From an uncultured delta proteobacterium (GTDB lineage Bacteria; RBG-13-61-14; DRUE01), in contig CAIYYW010000141.1 of assembly GCA_903930515.1 (NCBI GenBank), positions 1 through 8,403 on the forward strand: a DNA stretch of 8,403 nt, written 5' to 3'. Numbering within the stretch: position 1 is the first letter of the stretch; every line of letters starts with the position of its first letter. The notes beneath the pieces are model-generated. The model did not search any database, had not been told where the DNA came from, and saw nothing but the letters and a program-made list of their open reading frames with translations. Positions 1 to 6,032 of the stretch are shown piece by piece. The translations under genes were made by a program, and so were the position numbers.

Positions 1-6
1 AGCGGT

Positions 7-12
7 TATAAT
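7..12 (+). promoter_or_regulatory. possible -10 box upstream of the flavin reductase gene
   Basis: A perfect TATAAT lies about 48 bases before the ATG at 60. The matching -35 region would fall outside the window, so the promoter cannot be confirmed. A second AT-rich hexamer, TAAAAT, lies at 31-36. This is a sequence match only. Confidence 0.25.
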
Positions 13-59
13 CAGGGCTTCGGTTAAAGATAAAATTTAGCTGCGAGGTGGGAGGGAAA

Positions 60-632
60 ATGGAAAAGGTCAAATTGGGAGCCAGGCCCTATCTCTATCC
101 GATGCCGGTTGTCCTGGTGGGCGCCCAGGTGAAAGGCAAGCCGAATTTCCTGACCGTGGCCTTTGTCGGGATCGCCAATTTCAAACCGGCCATCATTGCC
201 GTGGCCCTGGGCAGGCACCACTACACCAATTCCGGGATCAAGCTGAATAAAACCTTCAGCGTCAATATCCCCTCGGAAGAGATGGTGAAGGCGGTGGATT
301 ACTGCGGAATCTATTCCGGCCACAAGGTGGACAAGTCGGAAATTTTTCAAACCTTCTCCGGCAGGCTCAAGACCGCGCCGATGATTTCCCAGTGCCCGAT
401 CACGATGGAGTGCAAATTGATCAAGTCCCTCCGGTTCGGAATTGACGAGTTGTTCCTGGGAAAAATCGTGGAAATTTACGCGGATAAAAAATGCCTGAGC
501 AACGGCGAGCCGGACCTGAAGAAGATCAAGCCGCTCCTGCTCACGATGCCGGACAATAAATACTGGGAAGCGGGCAAGTGCCGCGGACAGGCCTGGAAGA
601 TCGGGAAAAGTTTCAAGCCCAAACGGAAGTGA
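60..632 (+). CDS. flavoredoxin-like flavin reductase family protein
   Basis: The 190-residue protein matches the FMN-binding split-barrel flavin reductase family, closest in feel to Desulfovibrio flavoredoxin. Visible landmarks are the N-terminal LGARPYLYPMPVVLVGA segment, GKPNFLTVAFVG around residues 26-37, the KPAIIAVAL strand, the TFSVNIPSEE segment, and a D-Y-C-G-x-x-S-G-x-x-x-D-K stretch near residues 80-92 typical of the family. Such proteins bind FMN in the cytoplasm and pass electrons between a reductant and an acceptor; the partner here is unknown. I chose the ATG at 60 because GGGAGGG lies at 50-56; an in-frame GTG at 48 would bury that ribosome binding site. The alcohol dehydrogenase gene follows after 63 bases on the same strand, so co-transcription is plausible. 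Family call is solid; physiological role is not determined. Confidence 0.85.
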   Translation: MEKVKLGARPYLYPMPVVLVGAQVKGKPNFLTVAFVGIANFKPAIIAVALGRHHYTNSGIKLNKTFSVNIPSEEMVKAVDYCGIYSGHKVDKSEIFQTFSGRLKTAPMISQCPITMECKLIKSLRFGIDELFLGKIVEIYADKKCLSNGEPDLKKIKPLLLTMPDNKYWEAGKCRGQAWKIGKSFKPKRK

Positions 633-681
633 GCGCGGGATTGATCTCCAAGCTCGGGTTTCAAAGGAACCGATAAAAAAC

Positions 682-688
682 AGGAGAG
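682..688 (+). promoter_or_regulatory. ribosome binding site of the alcohol dehydrogenase gene
   Basis: AGGAGAG lies seven bases before the ATG at 696. It fixes that start and supports independent translation of the second gene of the likely pair. Confidence 0.6.
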
Positions 689-695
689 CTGAAAA

Positions 696-1838
696 ATGGA
701 AAATTTTGTGTTTCATAATCCGTGCCGGGTGATCTTCGGAAAAGGAATGATCGGCCGGATCGGGTCCGAGATCAAGGGATTGGGCCACCACAAGATTTTG
801 CTCCTGGCCGGACAGGGCTCAATCAGGAAAAACGGGGTTTATCAGCAGGCGGCAAAGTCGCTCCGCTCCGCGGGGATCAAGTGGGCGGAAGTCTGGGGGG
901 TGCGGGCCAATCCGGTTTTGAGCAAGGTGGAGGAGGCGGTCAAAGTTGCGCGCGAGCAAAAGGTGAGCGCGATCCTGGCAATCGGGGGCGGCTCCGTGAT
1001 TGATTCGGCCAAGTCGGCCGCGGCCGGTTTCTATCTCAGCGAGATCTGGGACGCGTTTGAGGGAGTCACCGAGATCAAGCGGGCGCTCCCGCTCTTCACC
1101 ATCCTAACTCTGTCCGCGACCGCTTCCGAGATGAACCAATGGGCGGTATTGTCCAAGCCGGACGAAAAGAAAAAATGGGCGATCGGCGCCGAAGTCCTGA
1201 TCCCGAAGGTGACGGTGATTGATCCCTCGGTCCAAATCAGCCTGCCCTGGAAGCAGACCGTGAACGGAGCCATTGACGCGATCTCGCATATAATGGAAAA
1301 CTATTTTGTCGGGACCGACCAGGAGGTTTCAATGGGAATTTGCGAGTCGCTGATCAGGACCATTATTGAAATGACCGACCTGCTCCAGACCCAGCCCCGC
1401 GATTACAGCGCGCGCGCCAACCTGGTCTGGGCCGCCACCATGGCGCATAACGGAATCAGCGCGGTCGCGCTCAAAGGCGGGGACTGGAGCGCCCACAAGA
1501 TTGAGCACGGGATCAGCGCCCTCCATCCGGAAATCGCGCACGGGACCGGGCTCGCCATTGTCTTCCCGGCCTGGATCAAATATATGGAAAGATACAACCG
1601 CAAGACCTTCCAACGCTGGGCGCAAGTGATCTGGAGCGCACATAGCGCGGACAGCGCGGTGGGAAAAATGAAAACCAAATACTCCAAATGGGGAGCCCCG
1701 GTCTCGCTTACGGAAATTGGAATCAGCGAAACCGAGATTCCGGCCATTGCCGAAAATGCGTATCGGATGAAACCGATCGGGGTGATCAAGAAGCTCAGCC
1801 TCAAGGACATCAAGGCGATCCTCAATCTGGCGAGTTAG
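696..1838 (+). CDS. iron-containing alcohol dehydrogenase (butanol dehydrogenase/YqhD type)
   Basis: The 380-residue length is normal for group III metal-dependent alcohol dehydrogenases, which interconvert alcohols and aldehydes with NAD(P)H in the cytoplasm. The N-terminal nucleotide-binding half shows GQGSIRKNGVY (about 39-49) and the hallmark GGGSVIDSAKSAA (97-109). LTLSATASEMN (138-147) is the conserved middle motif. The metal site is visible as D194 and H198 in GAIDAISH, H267 in SAHKIEH, and H282 in the IAHG motif. The spacing from H267 to H282 is 15, one more than the 14 of E. coli FucO and YqhD, because of an HPEIAHG loop; I recall the same loop in other family members, so the site is probably intact. 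GQGS resembles the YqhD/BDH subgroup that often uses NADPH, but cofactor choice is inference. Substrate cannot be read from the sequence. It lies downstream of the flavin reductase and may share its transcript. Confidence 0.92.
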   Translation: MENFVFHNPCRVIFGKGMIGRIGSEIKGLGHHKILLLAGQGSIRKNGVYQQAAKSLRSAGIKWAEVWGVRANPVLSKVEEAVKVAREQKVSAILAIGGGSVIDSAKSAAAGFYLSEIWDAFEGVTEIKRALPLFTILTLSATASEMNQWAVLSKPDEKKKWAIGAEVLIPKVTVIDPSVQISLPWKQTVNGAIDAISHIMENYFVGTDQEVSMGICESLIRTIIEMTDLLQTQPRDYSARANLVWAATMAHNGISAVALKGGDWSAHKIEHGISALHPEIAHGTGLAIVFPAWIKYMERYNRKTFQRWAQVIWSAHSADSAVGKMKTKYSKWGAPVSLTEIGISETEIPAIAENAYRMKPIGVIKKLSLKDIKAILNLAS

Positions 1839-1888
1839 CCTGGAAACCGGAACCCGTCTTCAACCCTGAGGCTCAGACCCATAAATCG

Positions 1889-1917
1889 TTAACTTTAAAC
1901 TAAAGCCCTGACCCCAA
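1889..1917 (-). repeat. possible intergenic repeat remnant (copy A of GGGTCAGG element)
   Basis: Read on the minus strand the stretch contains GGGGTCAGGGCT (complement of 1904-1915), followed by an AT-rich tail. Ten of twelve bases match the stretch at 7091-7102. The GGGTCAGG octamer also occurs at 3746-3753. From memory, GGGGTCAGG-type sequences followed by AT-rich DNA flank REP-associated tyrosine transposases in many environmental genomes, but no transposase is present here. A short inverted repeat, CTTTA-AAC-TAAAG (1893-1905), lies inside. Confidence 0.3.
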
Positions 1918-1972
1918 TTTTACCTGGAAGAGCCAGACCAGAGTCATTATGATGCGCGGCCTCGCGAAGAAG

Positions 1973-2015
1973 CAGCCGGGGATACATCGGCTGGAACTGT
2001 TCCGCGTTTTTTTTT
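1973..2015 (+). terminator. possible structured region with T9 tract
   Basis: A perfect 6-bp hairpin, CAGCCG (1973-1978) with CGGCTG (1988-1993) and a 9-base loop, is followed by GGAA-CTG-TTCC (1993-2003), GCG and nine T residues at 2007-2015. CGCGG at 1955-1959 could also pair with CCGCG at 2002-2006, closing the structure right before the T-run. This could terminate transcription from the alcohol dehydrogenase gene. The hairpin is not in the textbook position, since 13 bases separate the 6-bp stem from the T-run, so confidence is low. The T-run also runs straight into the TATAAT listed separately. Confidence 0.3.
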
Positions 2016-2020
2016 ATAAT
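1992..2020 (+). promoter_or_regulatory. candidate promoter of the carboxylesterase gene
   Basis: TATAAT at 2015-2020 is a perfect -10 hexamer. At 17-base spacing the -35 position (1992-1997) reads TGGAAC, a weak match of three of six bases. It overlaps the palindrome GGAAC-T-GTTCC (1993-2003), which could be an operator half-site pair. A start near 2027 would give a leader of about 45 bases ahead of the ATG at 2072. A weak -35 with an overlapping palindrome would suit an activated or repressed promoter, but this is inference. Confidence 0.35.
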
Positions 2021-2059
2021 AAAGGCCGGGGCTGTTTGGGGCCTGATTCGCAGAAACCG

Positions 2060-2066
2060 AAGGAGG
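2060..2066 (+). promoter_or_regulatory. ribosome binding site of the carboxylesterase gene
   Basis: AAGGAGG is a perfect anti-16S match five bases ahead of the ATG at 2072. It decides that start against the in-frame ATG at 1949, which has no such signal. Confidence 0.8.
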
Positions 2067-2071
2067 AAATT

Positions 2072-3709
2072 ATGAATAGCAGTCGCTGGTTCAAGATGAT
2101 GCTTTTGGGGGCGTTACTATTTAAGACCCTGTCTGCTTATGGACAGGAGTTATGTTCGGGAACTGTGGAAACCAGTTCCGGTCTGGTGGCCGGGGTAATG
2201 GAAAACAACGCCAATGTTTGCGTGTGGCGCGGGATACCGTATGCCGAGCCCCCGGTTGGGGACTTGAGATGGAAGGCTCCGCAGCCGGCAAAGGCTTGGA
2301 CCGGCGTCCGCCCGGCGGACAAATTCGGCGACCGCTGCGTTCAGGCATCGGGGTTTTTAAGCGGGGGTTCGACCCCGGGCGTGGGCATGTCCGAGGATTG
2401 CCTGAACCTGAACATCTGGCGGCCCAAGTCTCCGGGCAAATACCCGGTGATGTTCTGGATTCACGGCGGAGGATATTATGTGGGCGCGGGAAATGATCCT
2501 GGTTACTGGGGAGACCGGCTGGCGGAATCCGGCAACCTGATCGTGGTGACCATTAATTACCGGCTCTCGCTGCTCGGTTTCATGGCGCATCCGGATTTGC
2601 GGAAGGAAGACCCCAACAATTCAACCGGAGGATACGGCACCCTTGACCAGGCCCTGGCGCTCAAGTGGGTCCATCAAAACATCGCCCAGTTCGGCGGAGA
2701 CCCGGACCAGATCACCATCTTCGGACAGTCCGCCGGCGGCGCCAGCATCTGCTCGCTGATCGCGACCCCGCTTACCAAAGGCATGTTCAGCCGCGCCATT
2801 ATGGAGAGCGGCCTATGCGAGCTGAGTTTGGACTTGGAAGACGCTTACCAACAGACCCGGACCGCGATCAAAGAGCTTGGGTGCGGCGGGAATGATCTGG
2901 CCTGCATGCGCGGAATATCGGCGGAACAAATAATCAAGAAGGCGGGCGGGTCCCTGCTCCAGGGATTTATTTACATGCCCTGCCATGATGGTTATCTCCT
3001 TACCGGCACTCCCCTCTCAATGATTGAATCCGGGAATTACAACCGGGTGGCGCTGCTCGCGGGAACCGTGCTTGATGAATTCGGCAAAGCCGTCAAGCTC
3101 AAACCCAAATATCATTACACCTTGCCCGCGCAGTATGAAAAGAAACTGATCAGCGCCTTCGGAATGACCGCTGAACAGGCGCGAACCCTGGTGTCGCTTT
3201 ATCCCCTTGCGGAATACGCTGGTCGCCCGGTGGAGGCGATGGGTCGCATGTTCGGGGCGGACGCCACCATGCAGTGCCCGACCCATCGGGGCCTGCTGGG
3301 CATGGAGGAAAGCGGCAAGGCCTTGTGGTTCTATCGCTTTGATTACCACGGCATGAAATACGGAAAATATCTCGGGTCATTCCACACCGCGGAATTGCCC
3401 TTCGTTTTCAACGCATTTGACCGGTCGCCGTCAAAGTCTTTTTACCAAGGCATGGATTTGGACCAGGAGCGCGAGCTTTCCCGAGTCATGCAAGGGTACT
3501 GGACCAATTTCGCCAAAAGCGGAAACCCCAACGGCCCGGGACTGCCCGAGTGGAAGGCTTTCACTTCCGCGGACCAGCGCGTCCAAATCCTGGACACTTC
3601 CCGGGTGGAAAACCGGCAGGCGCAAATCCAGGACCGTTGTCAATTCTGGGATGGATACGGGTCCAATTTCGTAAAGATGGCCAACCACCTGATCGGACTG
3701 ATCTTCTAA
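2072..3709 (+). CDS. secreted type-B carboxylesterase
   Basis: The 545-residue protein belongs to the carboxylesterase/cholinesterase alpha/beta-hydrolase family (COesterase) and should hydrolyse carboxylic esters outside the cytoplasm. Residues 1-24 form a signal peptide: Arg5 and Lys8, a hydrophobic core, then A-Y-G before Gln25 as the likely cut. NVCVWRGIPYAEPPVG (about 48-63) and SEDCLNLNIW (107-116) are family signatures. HGGG (131-134) supplies the oxyanion hole. FGQSAGG carries the nucleophile Ser220, preceded by FGGDPDQITI. The triad is completed by Glu336 in GTVLDEFG and His438 in GSFHTAELPFVF. Cys89 and Cys110 match the conserved disulfide pair, as expected for an exported protein. 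No membrane anchor or lipobox is seen, so it is probably periplasmic or released. Natural substrate is unknown. It appears to be transcribed on its own and faces the minus-strand operon. Confidence 0.93.
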   Translation: MNSSRWFKMMLLGALLFKTLSAYGQELCSGTVETSSGLVAGVMENNANVCVWRGIPYAEPPVGDLRWKAPQPAKAWTGVRPADKFGDRCVQASGFLSGGSTPGVGMSEDCLNLNIWRPKSPGKYPVMFWIHGGGYYVGAGNDPGYWGDRLAESGNLIVVTINYRLSLLGFMAHPDLRKEDPNNSTGGYGTLDQALALKWVHQNIAQFGGDPDQITIFGQSAGGASICSLIATPLTKGMFSRAIMESGLCELSLDLEDAYQQTRTAIKELGCGGNDLACMRGISAEQIIKKAGGSLLQGFIYMPCHDGYLLTGTPLSMIESGNYNRVALLAGTVLDEFGKAVKLKPKYHYTLPAQYEKKLISAFGMTAEQARTLVSLYPLAEYAGRPVEAMGRMFGADATMQCPTHRGLLGMEESGKALWFYRFDYHGMKYGKYLGSFHTAELPFVFNAFDRSPSKSFYQGMDLDQERELSRVMQGYWTNFAKSGNPNGPGLPEWKAFTSADQRVQILDTSRVENRQAQIQDRCQFWDGYGSNFVKMANHLIGLIF

Positions 3710-3732
3710 GAGAACGCGGCGAATAAATTGGG

Positions 3733-3755
3733 TTGGGTTGGCGCGCCTGACCCAA
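3733..3755. terminator. weak hairpin between the convergent blocks
   Basis: TTGGGT (3733-3738) pairs with ACCCAA (3750-3755), and the loop holds the palindrome GGCGCGCC (3740-3747). It lies about 25 bases after the esterase stop and could help end transcription. No T-run follows on the plus strand, and only a short CCCAATTTATT follows on the minus strand, so a Rho-independent terminator is not proven. The right arm overlaps a copy of the intergenic octamer GGGTCAGG (complement of 3746-3753). Confidence 0.3.
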
Positions 3756-3780
3756 GCGCTTCCCAAACTGGAGAGGAAAC

Positions 3781-3840
3781 ATGAAAAGCTCTAAGGTAAT
3801 ATGCCAAGGGGGGCAGGACCGGCCATTTGGATTTATTTGA
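3781..3840 (+). CDS. possible 19-residue peptide or truncated gene start
   Basis: A strong ribosome binding site, GGAGAGG (3770-3776), stands four bases before an ATG that opens a 19-codon frame (MKSSKVICQGG then DRPFGFI) ending at TGA 3838-3840. The frame overlaps the last codons of the convergent membrane protein gene by eight bases. The peptide has no recognisable motif. It may be a genuine small protein, the 5' remnant of a gene lost when the minus-strand block was joined here, or chance. The initiation site looks too good for random intergenic DNA, but nothing confirms expression. Confidence 0.3.
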   Translation: MKSSKVICQGGQDRPFGFI

Positions 3841-4306
3841 TCAAATCCAGCAAGCGATGATAGGCCAGCCAGAACCCGGCCCCGGCCGCGACGGTTGCGA
3901 AGGGCAACCCCGCCACCGCGCAGGTCACGATCCGACGGGTCAATTTCCACAGCTCCATTTCTCCGACCCCCTGATTCAGCCTTTGCCCTCGCTGAACCAC
4001 CAGGGCGACGCAGACCAGGTTGGCGCTGACCGCCGCCGAGGCGCAACCGATCTTGACCCAATGCAGGGCTGAAATCGGCCAGGCCAGGACTGCGAGGGTG
4101 AGGCCGGTTGCGATCACCGCCAGGATCAAAGGCATCTCCACCAGCAGATCAATCCAGAAATGATACCGGATCGCATTCTCGCGCATCTCTTTCTTCCGGT
4201 AAGGATACAACTCCAGCACCGACTCGGTCGCGACCACTCCCCCCCACAAACACAGGAAGATCAGGTGGATCAAGGAAACCTGATTGATCAGCGGCAATGA
4301 TTCCAT
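3833..4306 (-). CDS. small four-helix membrane protein of unknown function
   Basis: The 157-residue protein has four likely transmembrane helices, near residues 10-27, 52-74, 82-104 and 126-148. There is no cleavable signal peptide. His14, His49 and His82 sit in or at the edge of helices 1-3, and acidic residues Glu28, Glu32, Asp53 and Glu57 lie in or beside helices 1 and 2. Such a pattern could bind heme or metal, loosely like CopD/DUF2269-type proteins, but I do not recognise the family with confidence. Start is supported by AAGGAGG (complement of 4311-4317) four bases upstream. It is the last gene of the minus-strand block, 49 bases after the mutase stop, so probably co-transcribed with it. 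No function is assigned. Confidence 0.75.
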   Translation of the reverse strand: MESLPLINQVSLIHLIFLCLWGGVVATESVLELYPYRKKEMRENAIRYHFWIDLLVEMPLILAVIATGLTLAVLAWPISALHWVKIGCASAAVSANLVCVALVVQRGQRLNQGVGEMELWKLTRRIVTCAVAGLPFATVAAGAGFWLAYHRLLDLIK

Positions 4307-4310
4307 GACC

Positions 4311-4317
4311 CCTCCTT
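4311..4317 (-). promoter_or_regulatory. ribosome binding site of the four-helix membrane protein gene
   Basis: The complement reads AAGGAGG, a perfect Shine-Dalgarno sequence four bases before the ATG at 4306. It fixes the start and indicates efficient translation. Confidence 0.75.
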
Positions 4318-4355
4318 ATTTTTTCCCGCCCAGCCGGAGCGGAAAGCAACCGGAC

Positions 4356-6032
4356 TCAGAACCCCGCCACTTCCTGATATTCCCCGTAAACATCACGCAG
4401 GACGTCGCAGATTTCCCCGACCGAGCCGTAAGCCCTGACCGCCTCCAAAATATAAGGCATCAGGTTGTCATGGCCCAGGGCCGCGCCGGCCAGTTTGGAA
4501 AGCGCCTTTTTCACCGCGGCGTTGTCGCGCTCCTTGCGCAGTCGGTTCAGTTTTTTCACCTGCTCCTTTTCCACCTTCGGATCAATCCTCAGCAGGGTAA
4601 TCTCCCCGTCCGTTTCCGAGCAATATTTGTTCACGCCCACAATAACCTTATCCATCCGGTCCACCTGCTTCTGATACCGATAGGCCGCGTCCGCGATCTC
4701 GCGCTGCGGGAACCCGGCCTTGATCGCCTCAATCATCCCGCCCATCCGGTCAATGGTCTCAATATATTTCCAGGCCTCAGCCTCCATTTTGTCCGTGAGC
4801 CATTCCACAAAATAAGAGCCGCCCAGCGGATCAAGCGTGTTCGCCACCCCGCTTTCCTCCGCAATAATCTGCTGGGTCCGGAGCGCGATGGTCACGGCCG
4901 CCTCGGTCGGGAGCGCGTAGGTCTCGTCCATGGAATTGGTGTGCAGGCTCTGGGTCCCGCCCATCACCGCGGCCAAAGCCTGAAGCGCCACTCGCACCAC
5001 ATTGTTGTATGGCTGCTGAGCCGTGAGCGAACAACCCGCGGTCTGGGTATGGAACCGGAGCCGCATACTCTCCGGGTTCTTCGCCCCGAACCGGTCCTTC
5101 ATCACCCTGGCCCAGATCCTCCGCGCCGCCCGGTACTTGGCGATCTCCTCAAAAAAGTCGTTATGGGCGTTGAAGAAAAAGCTCAGACGCGGCGCGAACT
5201 TGTCCACCGCCAGACCCCGCTCGATCCCGGCCTTAACATATTCCATTCCATCCCGCAAAGTAAACGCCAGTTCCTGAACTGCGGTTGACCCGGCCTCCCG
5301 GATGTGATAGCCGCTGATTGAAATCGGATTCCAGCGCGGAACCTCCTTCGCGCAATATTCAAAGGTGTCCACGATCAGGCGCATGGACGGCTCGGGCGGA
5401 AAGATCCAGGACTTCTGCGCAATGTATTCCTTGAGAATGTCGTTCTGGATGGTCCCGCCGATCTGTTTTTTGGACACGCCCTGCTTTTCCGCCACCGCGA
5501 TATACATCGCCAGCAAAACCGAAGCCGGGCCGTTGATGGTCATTGAAGTGGTGACCTGGTCCAGCGGGATTCCCTCAAACAAGATCTCCAGATCCTTGAG
5601 CGTGTCCACCGCCACCCCGCAAACCCCGACCTCGCCCCGGCTTAACGGATGATCCGAGTCGCGCCCGTAAAGCGTGGGCAGGTGAAACGCAACACTCAAC
5701 CCGGTGGTTCCGTTCGCGAGCAGATAGCGGAATCTACGGTTGGTGTCCTTGGCCGTGCCGAACCCGGCGAATTGTCTCATCGTCCAGAGCCGGCCCCGAT
5801 ACATTGTCGGATACACACCCGCGGTGAACGGATACCGGCCCGGATATCCCAGCTTTTCTTCAAAGCTCCAATCCCCAAGATTCTCCGGCCCGATCAAGGC
5901 CGGGATCTCCAGGTCCGAGACCGTGCTGAACCGCTTCAATCTCTCCGGCGACTTGGCGGCGCCTGCCCTCCGTAGTTTCAGCGGAGGATGGCCCGCGCAC
6001 TCTTCCAAATTCTTCTTTCCCTTATCCTTCAT
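4356..6032 (-). CDS. adenosylcobalamin-dependent acyl-CoA mutase large subunit, isobutyryl-CoA mutase-like
   Basis: The 558-residue protein is the catalytic TIM-barrel subunit of the methylmalonyl-CoA mutase family and lacks the C-terminal cobalamin-binding domain, ending at GEYQEVAGF. IcmA of Streptomyces is of similar size and works with a separate B12-binding small subunit; none is in this window. Conserved residues are present: TSMT around Ser163 and Thr165, Gln196 in IQNDILKE, His243 in ISGYH, Arg282 and Ser284 in PRLSF. Ungapped alignment with Propionibacterium MutB from memory (offset -1) places Phe88 (MRQFAGF) at Tyr89 and Gln206 (EYIAQKSW) at Arg207. Those two changes mark isobutyryl-CoA mutase, which exchanges isobutyryl-CoA and n-butyryl-CoA, rather than methylmalonyl-CoA mutase. 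Ala115 sits where hydroxyisobutyryl-CoA mutase has its special Asp. His117 and Arg124 replace the usual Asp and Tyr of FDLPT..GYDSD. The start is supported by GGAGG (6038-6042) and overlaps the rtcA end. Family is certain; substrate is inferred. Confidence 0.9.
   Translation of the reverse strand: MKDKGKKNLEECAGHPPLKLRRAGAAKSPERLKRFSTVSDLEIPALIGPENLGDWSFEEKLGYPGRYPFTAGVYPTMYRGRLWTMRQFAGFGTAKDTNRRFRYLLANGTTGLSVAFHLPTLYGRDSDHPLSRGEVGVCGVAVDTLKDLEILFEGIPLDQVTTSMTINGPASVLLAMYIAVAEKQGVSKKQIGGTIQNDILKEYIAQKSWIFPPEPSMRLIVDTFEYCAKEVPRWNPISISGYHIREAGSTAVQELAFTLRDGMEYVKAGIERGLAVDKFAPRLSFFFNAHNDFFEEIAKYRAARRIWARVMKDRFGAKNPESMRLRFHTQTAGCSLTAQQPYNNVVRVALQALAAVMGGTQSLHTNSMDETYALPTEAAVTIALRTQQIIAEESGVANTLDPLGGSYFVEWLTDKMEAEAWKYIETIDRMGGMIEAIKAGFPQREIADAAYRYQKQVDRMDKVIVGVNKYCSETDGEITLLRIDPKVEKEQVKKLNRLRKERDNAAVKKALSKLAGAALGHDNLMPYILEAVRAYGSVGEICDVLRDVYGEYQEVAGF

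Noticed and set aside
48-59. GTG at 48 as start of the flavin reductase
   Set aside because: It overlaps the GGGAGGG that serves the ATG at 60, and adds only four residues not typical of the family.
24-791. Minus-strand open frame of 255 codons opposite the flavin reductase
   Set aside because: It crosses two convincing plus-strand genes and shows no family motif; a shadow frame.
1250-1550. Possible broken metal site in the alcohol dehydrogenase because the last two His ligands are 15 apart
   Set aside because: All four ligands are present, and the HPEIAHG loop form is one I recall from other active family members.
1866-1876. Palindrome CTGAG-G-CTCAG just after the alcohol dehydrogenase gene
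   Set aside because: Five-base arms with a one-base centre and no T-run; too short to call a terminator or operator.
1949-2071. In-frame upstream ATG at 1949 extending the esterase by 41 residues
   Set aside because: No ribosome binding site there, the extension would bury the signal peptide, and it would place the promoter-like box inside the gene. The ATG at 2072 follows a perfect AAGGAGG.
4284-5288. Long plus-strand open frame of 334 codons opposite the mutase
   Set aside because: It is a mirror of the GC-rich mutase coding strand, rich in Arg, His and Pro, with no domain pattern.
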